DNA from: Bacteroidales bacterium
Lineage (GTDB): Bacteria > Bacteroidota > Bacteroidia > Bacteroidales > UBA932
Direction: 5' to 3'
Length of the DNA: 64,000 nucleotides
Assembly (NCBI GenBank): GCA_017445755.1
Contig: JAFSSE010000043.1
Location: 1 to 64,000 of the forward strand
Part shown: positions 53,470 through 61,250 of the stretch, in pieces
Layout of the letters: every line of letters starts with the position of its first letter
Numbering within the stretch: position 1 is the stretch's first letter
Position numbers and translations under genes: made by a program
The notes under the pieces: model-generated
Told to the model about the DNA's origin: nothing
Database searches by the model: none
What the model saw: only the letters and a program-made list of their open reading frames with translations

Positions 53470-54500
53470 CTCTGCGTTTCCACTTTCATGCCGGTGCTGA
53501 CCTTCGAGGCGCCGGAAACAATCACGAGATCACCCTTCTCGAGCCCATCAGAAACAATGATTCCATTTCCGCTGAAGCCGTCCGGGACCACGTATTTCTT
53601 ACCTACAACTCCGCCTGTCGCCGTCCATACGAAGCGGCCGCCCTTGTCGGTCATTACGGCGGAAGCGGGTATGACGACGCGCTCATCGTCCACCTTTCCG
53701 CTCAGCCGGATCTTGCAGACCATGCCGGGCATAAGCCCGGTGGCTGAACGGGGCAGGGAAACCTCACAGTCATAACTGCGGGACAGGACCGAAGCTGTCA
53801 GCCCCTTCGATTCAAGGGTGCCGGGGAAGGTTTTTTCAAGGGCCGGGATTTCGACTTCCGCCCCAATACCCTCCCGGTAAAGATGGTACTCACTCTCCGG
53901 AAGGGAGAAATGTGCCTTCACGGATTCCAGGTCAACGATGCTGAGAATCGGTTTTGAGAGTATCACCTCCTCGCCTTCATAGGACCAGACCTTCTCGATG
54001 ACCCCGCTGTAGGGGGCCTTCATGGAGCAGCGGTCCCGGGCGTCGCAGGCAGCGGCATGGGCCGCCCGCGCCTCCTCGACCTTTGTTTTGATATCTATAT
54101 ATTCAATCTCTGCGACGGCTCCGCTCTCATAAACCTTCTGGACCCTCCTGAGGGCGTCCTCGGCCTGGGACAGACGGGAAGAAGTTGCCTTACAGGCGCT
54201 TTCCACCGATTCCGAAGAAATATGGCAAAGCACCTGACCCTTTGTGACCTTCTGCCCGGAGCGGACCGAAAGCTTATCGATTGTTCCCGGAGCCGCGGCG
54301 GTCAGGGTAACCGTCCTCGAAGCCGAGATGCTTCCGACATAAACCGTCCCAGAAGCCGCTCCGCCGGGCTTCACCTCTTCTACTTTCACGACAACCGGAC
54401 CGGACGAGGCCGGCTGCTGGAGAAGCTTTACCGCACGCGACTTGCAGCCAACCGAAAGAACGGCCGCCGAGACCAGGATTATAATACTCCACCTATTCAT
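53466..54500 (-). CDS. RND efflux periplasmic adaptor lipoprotein
   Basis: 344 aa. Lipoprotein signal (VLSVGC), barrel-sandwich lipoyl-like domain split around a coiled-coil hairpin (about 100-165, SRLSQAEDALRRVQKVYESGAVAEIEYID) and beta-barrel domain. Bridges the inner membrane pump and outer membrane duct. Overlaps the upstream lipoprotein gene by eight bases. Confidence 0.92.
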   Translation of the reverse strand: MNRWSIIILVSAAVLSVGCKSRAVKLLQQPASSGPVVVKVEEVKPGGAASGTVYVGSISASRTVTLTAAAPGTIDKLSVRSGQKVTKGQVLCHISSESVESACKATSSRLSQAEDALRRVQKVYESGAVAEIEYIDIKTKVEEARAAHAAACDARDRCSMKAPYSGVIEKVWSYEGEEVILSKPILSIVDLESVKAHFSLPESEYHLYREGIGAEVEIPALEKTFPGTLESKGLTASVLSRSYDCEVSLPRSATGLMPGMVCKIRLSGKVDDERVVIPASAVMTDKGGRFVWTATGGVVGKKYVVPDGFSGNGIIVSDGLEKGDLVIVSGASKVSTGMKVETQR

Positions 54501-55101
54501 TTTCAGTAGCGATACATTTTACCCTTGAGGAGCGGACGACCCCATCAAAGCCCCTGTCGGAGTAATCCCCCGTATATTCCAGGTCGAAAACTATCATATT
54601 GTCATAGCGCGTGCCGCTCCCCGAGAGCTCGAGGTCATGGTAGGAAAACACCACGTCCGAGGGGCCATAGACGGGCACAAAGCGGCGGATTTTCCCGAGA
54701 GTCACGCTGCTCCCGGACGAGCGCGCGGGAATGACCACCGGATCCCCTCCGGTGATATTCAGAGTCACGATCAGCGAATCTCCGTCCTTCTTGAGAACAT
54801 GCATCTGGCCGCTCTCTGTTACGACTCTTCGCATTACGACCGTGTCCCGTACCGAAACCGTATCTTCTTTTGTGACATAGGTCAGGACCGTATCGGTTAT
54901 AGGAATGCCGAGAATCCTTATTGTCCGGAGCGTTGTATCAATCCTTACCGTGTCGAGTTTTGTCTCATACAAATTGCCGGCAAGTTCAATGCTGCCACCC
55001 GTCTTGAACGAATAGCTCCCGCGAAGGAGCTCCGCGCCCTTCTTGGAGCATGACGACAGGAGAAGGAGCGCTGCTGAAAATATGTAAATTGCTTTCTTCA
55101 T
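54493..55101 (-). CDS. hypothetical lipoprotein in the efflux operon
   Basis: 202 aa. Lipoprotein signal (LLLLSSC). I start at 55101, which gives a standard signal; an in-frame ATG at 55116 is also possible. The mature part is beta-rich with repeated Asp-Thr pairs (KLDTVRIDTTLRTIRI, KEDTVSVRDTVVM). No known domain recognised. Its 8-base overlap with the adaptor gene places it in the RND operon, so it may assist the pump, but its role is unknown. Confidence 0.78.
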   Translation of the reverse strand: MKKAIYIFSAALLLLSSCSKKGAELLRGSYSFKTGGSIELAGNLYETKLDTVRIDTTLRTIRILGIPITDTVLTYVTKEDTVSVRDTVVMRRVVTESGQMHVLKKDGDSLIVTLNITGGDPVVIPARSSGSSVTLGKIRRFVPVYGPSDVVFSYHDLELSGSGTRYDNMIVFDLEYTGDYSDRGFDGVVRSSRVKCIATENE

Positions 55102-55132
55102 AATATCCGAAAGCATCTCGAGCTATCAAAAA

Positions 55133-55636
55133 TTATGCCCGCTGCAGGGGTTTCAGCAGTTGAAATGCAAGCCGGGGGTCTCCGGATTCGAGATAAATGA
55201 CCCCGCAGTAAGTGAACCCGTATCCAAGGATGCAGTGCCGCATGATTCCATTGTCCCTGTGGGTGTCTATCCGGATATTCGGGTCATGGGCAAAGCACCA
55301 GTCCATTATAGCCCGGAACACTCCATGAACCTCCGGGACGCTACCTATCCGGTGGACAACATGGTAAGGAAGGGTATCGTCAAGCCAGCTACCGCCTTCA
55401 ATATAGCTGTAAGTCGGATCCGGAGAGGGGATGAAGGCAAAATACGCGACAATGCGCCCGTCCTCCCCGACAACATGGCCGAAGCCGCCCGAAATATCGG
55501 AGAGGACCACCTCCCTGGAAGGATATCCGTCCGTCCACTGGTTGAGATTCCCGGAGGTGCGCATAATGCCCTTAGCCGCCTCAAGAACGGCCATAATCGA
55601 CGTAACATCTTCTGTATTAGCGCGTCGGATAAGCAT
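55133..55636 (-). CDS. GNAT-family N-acetyltransferase
   Basis: 167 aa. Fold and motifs of GNAT acetyltransferases: IRRANTEDVTSIMAVLEAAK at the N-terminus, and RIDTHRDNGIMRHCILGYGFTYCGVIYL at the C-terminus (motif B). The substrate is unknown. First gene of the efflux operon (31 bases to the next chosen start). It may modify a small molecule, for example a drug, which would suit the pump neighbours, but this is inference. No clear TAnnTTTG element found upstream. Confidence 0.85.
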   Translation of the reverse strand: MLIRRANTEDVTSIMAVLEAAKGIMRTSGNLNQWTDGYPSREVVLSDISGGFGHVVGEDGRIVAYFAFIPSPDPTYSYIEGGSWLDDTLPYHVVHRIGSVPEVHGVFRAIMDWCFAHDPNIRIDTHRDNGIMRHCILGYGFTYCGVIYLESGDPRLAFQLLKPLQRA

Positions 55637-55693
55637 TAGCGGATATTTTTTCGAAAGATAATGATTCTTTGTGAATCAGCAAAAAACGAGCAA

Positions 55694-55738
55694 TAAAAAA
55701 AAGCTTGTAAATTACTGATTATCAGCGATTTACAAGCT
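55694..55738 (-). terminator. terminator of tRNA-Pro
   Basis: 10-bp perfect stem, arms 55702-55711 and 55729-55738 (AGCTTGTAAA / TTTACAAGCT), with an inner CTGA / TCAG stem. On the minus strand eight T follow. It begins three bases after the tRNA. Confidence 0.92.
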
Positions 55739-55740
55739 AG

Positions 55741-55813
55741 TCTGGATGACTGGACTTGAACCAGCGACCTCCTGGTCCCTAACCAGGTGCGCTACCAACT
55801 GCGCTACATCCAG
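55741..55813 (-). tRNA. tRNA-Pro with anticodon AGG
   Basis: 73 nt, complete cloverleaf: acceptor CTGGATG / CATCCAG, D-arm GCGC / GCGC, anticodon stem CCTGG / CCAGG with loop TTAGGGA, T-arm with TTCAAGT loop. The anticodon is AGG. Proline identity elements A73, G72 (in a C1:G72 pair), G35, G36 and G37 are all present. Bacterial proline tRNAs normally carry T, G or C at position 34; A34 is rare outside tRNA-Arg(ACG). CCA is not encoded. Variable loop is short, which rules out leucine. Confidence 0.93.
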
Positions 55814-55833
55814 AAAACCGGCTGTTTTTAAAA

Positions 55834-55880
55834 CCGGACCGCAAAGATAATCATTTTTTTTGATTATCCGAGCGGTCCGG
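55834..55880 (-). terminator. eno terminator containing the tRNA-Pro -7 promoter element
   Basis: A 47-base hairpin: outer arms 55834-55842 and 55872-55880 (CCGGACCGC / GCGGTCCGG), inner arms GATAATCA / TGATTATC around an A-run on the minus strand, then TTTT. It follows the eno stop by 18 bases. The minus strand of the 3' side also contains TATCTTTG (55842-55849), a TAnnTTTG element 29 bases before tRNA-Pro, so terminator and promoter share bases. No clean -33 TTTG is seen. Confidence 0.75.
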
Positions 55881-55898
55881 CGCTAAATGTTTACAATC

Positions 55899-57218
<1,320 letters not shown>

Positions 57219-57247
57219 TTAAAACGATTTGTTCTTAAAATGCGTCG

Positions 57248-57278
57248 CAAATTTAGCGATTTTCCTTCAGATATCAAA
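57248..57278 (-). promoter_or_regulatory. eno promoter
   Basis: Minus strand TTTG (57275-57278), exactly 19 bases, TAAATTTG (57248-57255). Perfect consensus; leader about 38 bases. Confidence 0.9.
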
Positions 57279-57286
57279 GCGACGCT

Positions 57287-58186
57287 TTAGAGCGGACGGA
57301 CCACTTTGATGCCCTGGCAATTCTTCCGGACATGGAGGACATAGTCGGCAATGCTCTCCGGCTGCTCCATGACAAGGCCGCCCCCCTGGGAGGCATGGAT
57401 GAATCCGACCTTGCCGTCATGGACATAGGCAATGGCCACATGGCCGATATCGAGGCCGCTGACGGTCGTCATGAAGCCAATGATGTCCCCGCTGCATATA
57501 CGGTCCTCGATTTCCTTTATCTTTTCGGACGGAATCCATGTCTGGGGCTGCTCGCTGAGCTCTTTTTCCACAGAGCCGATCGTTTCAAGGTTCTCCTTCG
57601 CGATGGCGCGCTCTTCAGCGGGCGCATCCTCCTTCAGCGCAGCGGAGAGGTGTTTGTAGCTCCTGGCGTGGGTTGACATATAATTTATCGGCTTATCAAC
57701 TGCAATTCCACCGAGCTCGAGGGTCAGGTCCTTCACCCTTCCCGCCTTCTCGTTCCGGCGTATCCACTCCGTCGTATAATGGACCCGGTCCGAGTAGAGC
57801 TCGCATTTCCCGCGGTATCTTGTCTCGAAAATCCTGTTTGCAAGGGACTGGAAGTCATTTTTCCCATCCCGGACCGTCCTTGCGAGATTGAAGCAGGTTT
57901 CAACGAAAAGGATGCAGTCGGTCTTTGTAAGATAAACGCGGAGCTGCTCCCGGCCCCCCTCTTCCAGGGTCGAAGCGACGTACTCCGTACCCAGGAGTTC
58001 CTTCGCCGCAAAAATCATGTTCTCCGCCATGGACCCGCCCTTCCCGGGCATCCTTTTCATCAGGGATTCAGCTACTTCCACATCTTTCTCCCCGGTTACG
58101 TACTGAACATTCTTTTCTCCTCCTTCCCGGCAGGAAAGCGTCGCTGCTACACAGAAAACTGCGGCGAGGGCAAAAATCTTTTTCAT
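57287..58186 (-). CDS. DUF1460 (amidase-like, NlpC/P60-fold) lipoprotein
   Basis: 299 aa. Lipoprotein signal (VAATLSC) followed by a DUF1460 domain, a family of cysteine-peptidase-fold proteins related to peptidoglycan amidases. Characteristic blocks: YLTKTDCILFVETCFNLA with the likely catalytic Cys, SDRVHYTTEWIRRN, and GHVAIAYVHDGKVGFIHAS with the likely catalytic His. Probably trims muropeptides in the periplasm. The ATG at 58225 in the same frame overlaps the -7 element (58223-58230), so 58186 is taken as start. Confidence 0.88.
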   Translation of the reverse strand: MKKIFALAAVFCVAATLSCREGGEKNVQYVTGEKDVEVAESLMKRMPGKGGSMAENMIFAAKELLGTEYVASTLEEGGREQLRVYLTKTDCILFVETCFNLARTVRDGKNDFQSLANRIFETRYRGKCELYSDRVHYTTEWIRRNEKAGRVKDLTLELGGIAVDKPINYMSTHARSYKHLSAALKEDAPAEERAIAKENLETIGSVEKELSEQPQTWIPSEKIKEIEDRICSGDIIGFMTTVSGLDIGHVAIAYVHDGKVGFIHASQGGGLVMEQPESIADYVLHVRKNCQGIKVVRPL

Positions 58187-58222
58187 ATCGCTGATTTTCT
58201 TCAAGTTCTTTTCGATTCCATG

Positions 58223-58230
58223 CAAAGTTA
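58223..58230 (-). promoter_or_regulatory. promoter of the DUF1460 gene
   Basis: Minus strand TAACTTTG (TAnnTTTG). Predicted start about 58219, leaving a leader of roughly 33 bases to the chosen ATG and excluding the upstream ATG at 58225. The -33 box is weak. Confidence 0.6.
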
Positions 58231-58258
58231 GAAATAATTGTCCGGGAGCTCTTCTTTT

Positions 58259-58289
58259 TTTGTTTTTTTATTGAAATGGATTATATTTG
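58259..58289 (+). promoter_or_regulatory. promoter of the sialic acid locus
   Basis: TTTG (58259-58262), exactly 19 bases, TATATTTG (58282-58289). Perfect consensus. Predicted start about 58293, just upstream of the palindromic operator. Confidence 0.88.
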
Positions 58290-58303
58290 TAGTGATTTGT
58301 ATT

Positions 58304-58318
58304 ATTTGTCTGACAAAT
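58304..58318 (+). promoter_or_regulatory. palindromic operator of the FadR/GntR regulator
   Basis: Perfect inverted repeat ATTTGTC-T-GACAAAT, centred about 18 bases after the predicted transcription start. The core TTGTCTGACAA fits the TnGTnnnACnA pattern typical of FadR-subfamily GntR sites. Position suggests autorepression of the regulator and control of nanA and the genes after it. Confidence 0.78.
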
Positions 58319-58348
58319 ATATAAATCCAAAGCAGTTAATAACACAAA

Positions 58349-59065
58349 TTGAATAACAACGTGACACCTATAATCAAACCGAAGACGACGCTGGTGGACG
58401 AGGTCGAACAGAACCTCATCAATTATTTTACTGACCAGAATTACACCATCGGCAGCACCATCCCGACTGAAAAAGAGCTCGCGGAAGAGCTTGGAGTAGC
58501 CAGGACCGTGATCCGGGAGGCGCTTAGCCGACTGAAGATGATGAACATGGTTGAGAGCCGCCCCAAAAGGGGGATGGTCGTGACCGAGCCGTCACTGATG
58601 GGAGGTCTGCAGCGCTTTTGCAATCCCCTGTGGCTCACCGAAAAGACTCTCCGGGAACTGCTCGAACTCCGGGTCATAATGGAAATCGGAGCAAGCTTCA
58701 GCATTTTCAGAAACCTTACCGATGCCTATATCGAGGAGCTGGAGAGCATAGTCGCAGTCGGCGAGGCCTTCGGTGACAATAAATATGCGCCCATCAGCGA
58801 ATACAATTTCCATACGAAATTATACGAGATTACGGGCAACAGAACGGTGGAGCAGTTCCAGCTGATCATCCACCCGGTTTTCAATTTTATCAAGAGCAAG
58901 GAAAAGGATTACTTCGAGCCGGTTACAAGGGAAATGAAGAAAAACGGGGAGACCGTAGGACACGAAGAACTTCTGGATCTCATCAAACGCCGTGACGAGG
59001 AAGGATACTATAAAGCTATCCGCCAGCATTTCAAACCTTATATAGATTATCTTAGAAACCATTGA
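58349..59065 (+). CDS. FadR-subfamily GntR transcriptional regulator, likely controlling sialic acid genes
   Basis: 238 aa. N-terminal winged helix-turn-helix (about 15-78, STIPTEKELAEELGVARTVIREALSRLKMMNMVESRPKRGMVV) and C-terminal all-helical FCD ligand domain (about 95-235) with possible metal-binding residues in the EYNFHTKLYE region. No ATG precedes the domain: the start is TTG at 58349 or GTG at 58361. A perfect operator palindrome lies in its leader. The stop overlaps the region just before nanA, so a sialic acid pathway metabolite is a likely effector; this is inferred from context. Confidence 0.9.
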   Translation: MNNNVTPIIKPKTTLVDEVEQNLINYFTDQNYTIGSTIPTEKELAEELGVARTVIREALSRLKMMNMVESRPKRGMVVTEPSLMGGLQRFCNPLWLTEKTLRELLELRVIMEIGASFSIFRNLTDAYIEELESIVAVGEAFGDNKYAPISEYNFHTKLYEITGNRTVEQFQLIIHPVFNFIKSKEKDYFEPVTREMKKNGETVGHEELLDLIKRRDEEGYYKAIRQHFKPYIDYLRNH

Positions 59066-59067
59066 AT

Positions 59068-59985
59068 ATGAGTAGATTCGCTAAACTAAAAGGGCTTGTT
59101 GCAGCACCATTTACCCCTATGAATGCCGACGGTTCGTTGAACCTCGAAGCTATCCGGCCCTATGCCGATCTTCTGGTGGATCAGGGCATTATCGGGGCTT
59201 TCATCTGCGGGACTACCGGAGAGGGCTTCAGCATGACTGTCGCCGAAAGGAAAGCCGTCGCCGAGGAATGGGTCCGTGCAGCTGCCGGCCGGTTGAAAGT
59301 CATTGTCCATGTCGGCCACAATTGTCAACAGGATGCAGCCGAGCTCGCCGCTCATGCAGAGAAGTGCGGGGCCTATGGTATAGCTTCTATTGCGCCCAAC
59401 TTCTACAAGCCCTGCTGCGTAGAAGACCTGGTGGATTTCTTTGTCCCGATTGCGGCTGCGGCCCCTTCCCTCCCCTTCTATTATTATAATATGCCGTCCA
59501 TGAGCGGAGTCTGCCTCTCCGTGGACAGATTCCTCGAGGTCGGAGCGGAAAGGATTCCCTCATTACAGGGTGTCAAGTTCACCCACAACAACCTCATGGA
59601 GATGAACCAGTGCATCAGCATGAAGGACGGGGAATTTGAAATCCTTCACGGATTCGATGAGATTCTCCTTTGCGGACTTTCATTGGGAGCAGAGGCCGCG
59701 GTCGGAAGTACCTACAACTACGCGGGAAAGGTCTATAACGCCCTCCTCGAAGCGTTCCGCTCCGGGGACCTTGCCAAAGCCCGGGAACTTCAGCGCTACA
59801 GCGTCAAGATAGTCGAGGTCATCATCCGATATGGAGGTGGCGTCCGCGGAGGAAAAGCCATCATGAACCTTCTAGGCATCCCCTGCGGCGAATGCCGTCT
59901 CCCCCTCAACCGCTTCACTGACAAGGAATACGCCTCGCTCCGGGAAGACCTTGAGGCGATAGGTTTTTTTGAACACATAAGATAA
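59068..59985 (+). CDS. nanA: N-acetylneuraminate lyase (DHDPS/NAL family)
   Basis: 305 aa. Class I aldolase splitting sialic acid into N-acetylmannosamine and pyruvate. GTTGEG carboxylate-binding motif (49-53), catalytic Tyr140 in YYYNMP, Schiff-base Lys170 in QGVKFTHNN. These match NanA rather than dihydrodipicolinate synthase, and the neighbours (sialidase downstream) agree. The ATG at 59068 lies two bases after the regulator's stop. No nanE epimerase or nanT transporter is visible before the window ends. Confidence 0.93.
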   Translation: MSRFAKLKGLVAAPFTPMNADGSLNLEAIRPYADLLVDQGIIGAFICGTTGEGFSMTVAERKAVAEEWVRAAAGRLKVIVHVGHNCQQDAAELAAHAEKCGAYGIASIAPNFYKPCCVEDLVDFFVPIAAAAPSLPFYYYNMPSMSGVCLSVDRFLEVGAERIPSLQGVKFTHNNLMEMNQCISMKDGEFEILHGFDEILLCGLSLGAEAAVGSTYNYAGKVYNALLEAFRSGDLAKARELQRYSVKIVEVIIRYGGGVRGGKAIMNLLGIPCGECRLPLNRFTDKEYASLREDLEAIGFFEHIR

Positions 59986-61244
59986 TGAGCATAAAAAAAT
60001 TCATACTGATTATTCCTTTGCTTCTGCTGATGTCCTCCTGCGGACCTGATGAATCCTTTGGTTCCCCGGAATACGGAAAAGGCGATGGAGAAGGGACCGG
60101 CTCAGATGAAATGAGTACAACCGTCCTTTTCAAGGACGGAGAGAAAATCGGGAACGTTACCTATACGACCTTCCGGATTCCATCCCTCGTTCGGACAAAG
60201 AACCGCGTAATCGCCCTCTGCGAGGCCAGAACCGTTAGTTCGGACCGCGGAGACATTGACATCGCCTGCCGAATTTCCACTGATGACGGAAAAACCTGGG
60301 GCGAAAGGACGGTGCTCTTTTCAGACGGAATCCACACAGTCGGCAACCCCTGCTGCGTATATACCACCACCGGACGGCTGATAATGGTCTTCAACTGGCA
60401 TATCAGCACAGAATCAACTTCCGCGGATTTTCCGACTTCGCTAGGGGTCACGGCCAAGCAGAAAGCCGTCCACTCAAGGAGAGTCTTCCTCACATGGTCG
60501 GATAATGAAGGAACGACCTGGACCACTCCGAAGGACATCACCGAAGATGTTATGGAATCAAACTGGACATGGAACGCCGCTGGACCCTGCCACGCCATCC
60601 AGCTTCGCGCAGACAAGCACAAAGGCCGTATCATAGTGCCATGCGACCTGAAGATTGCAGGAGGGTCAGACAGGGAGAACCTTGCATCCTATGTCATTTA
60701 TTCCGATGATGATGGGCAGACCTGGAAGAAATCCGGCATCATTCCTTACGGGAATGAGTCGTGCGCCGTGGAACGCACTGACGGGATAATCCACCTTGAT
60801 ATGCGAAACGCCAATTCCGCCGCCTACGCTGACGGAATTTCATGCCGTACATGGTCTGTCAGCAGCGACGGCGGAGAGACCTGGACTGGATACAACTATG
60901 ATACGGGGCGACCCGAGCCCACAACGGGCAGTGGAAGCACAAAAGGTTGCCAGGGATCCATCATCAATTATGATCCGGATGGAAAAATCACATCGAACCT
61001 GCTGTTTTCGAATCCGGCAAATGCTACCGCACGTCGCGATATGACCCTCCGATTCAGCAAAAACAATGGAGTCAACTGGAGCTCATCGATGCTTATCACC
61101 AGCAATCCTGCCGGCTACTCCGACCTAGTCGTACTCAAAGACGGGGCTGTAGGCCTCTTTTATGAGACCGGCCCTTCCTCTTATCATCAGACGATTTCAT
61201 TCGCCAGAATCCCTAAGAAAACCATCACTGAAAAATTCAATTAA
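59985..61244 (+). CDS. exo-alpha-sialidase, GH33, lipoprotein
   Basis: 419 aa. Releases terminal sialic acid from glycans. Lipoprotein signal (LLMSSC), then a six-bladed propeller. The FRIP motif with the first catalytic Arg is at 63-66; the acid/base Asp lies in SDRGDIDIACR (about 86-96); five Asp-boxes (S-x-D-x-G-x-x-W type) are visible: STDDGKTW, SDNEGTTW, SDDDGQTW, SSDGGETW, SKNNGVNW, the last degenerate. The nucleophile Tyr is probably in GLFYETG. Start and nanA stop share a base (TAATG), implying translational coupling. Confidence 0.95.
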   Translation: MSIKKFILIIPLLLLMSSCGPDESFGSPEYGKGDGEGTGSDEMSTTVLFKDGEKIGNVTYTTFRIPSLVRTKNRVIALCEARTVSSDRGDIDIACRISTDDGKTWGERTVLFSDGIHTVGNPCCVYTTTGRLIMVFNWHISTESTSADFPTSLGVTAKQKAVHSRRVFLTWSDNEGTTWTTPKDITEDVMESNWTWNAAGPCHAIQLRADKHKGRIIVPCDLKIAGGSDRENLASYVIYSDDDGQTWKKSGIIPYGNESCAVERTDGIIHLDMRNANSAAYADGISCRTWSVSSDGGETWTGYNYDTGRPEPTTGSGSTKGCQGSIINYDPDGKITSNLLFSNPANATARRDMTLRFSKNNGVNWSSSMLITSNPAGYSDLVVLKDGAVGLFYETGPSSYHQTISFARIPKKTITEKFN

Positions 61245-61250
61245 TTACCC

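Noticed and set aside
55741..55813. tRNA-Leu (reading TAG in the anticodon loop)
   Set aside because: The variable loop is only five bases, whereas leucine tRNAs have a long variable arm. Correct framing of the 7-base loop gives AGG, with proline identity bases.
59068..59985. Dihydrodipicolinate synthase (dapA)
   Set aside because: Same superfamily, but the YYYNMP and GVKFTHNN contexts and the sialidase neighbour favour sialic acid lyase.
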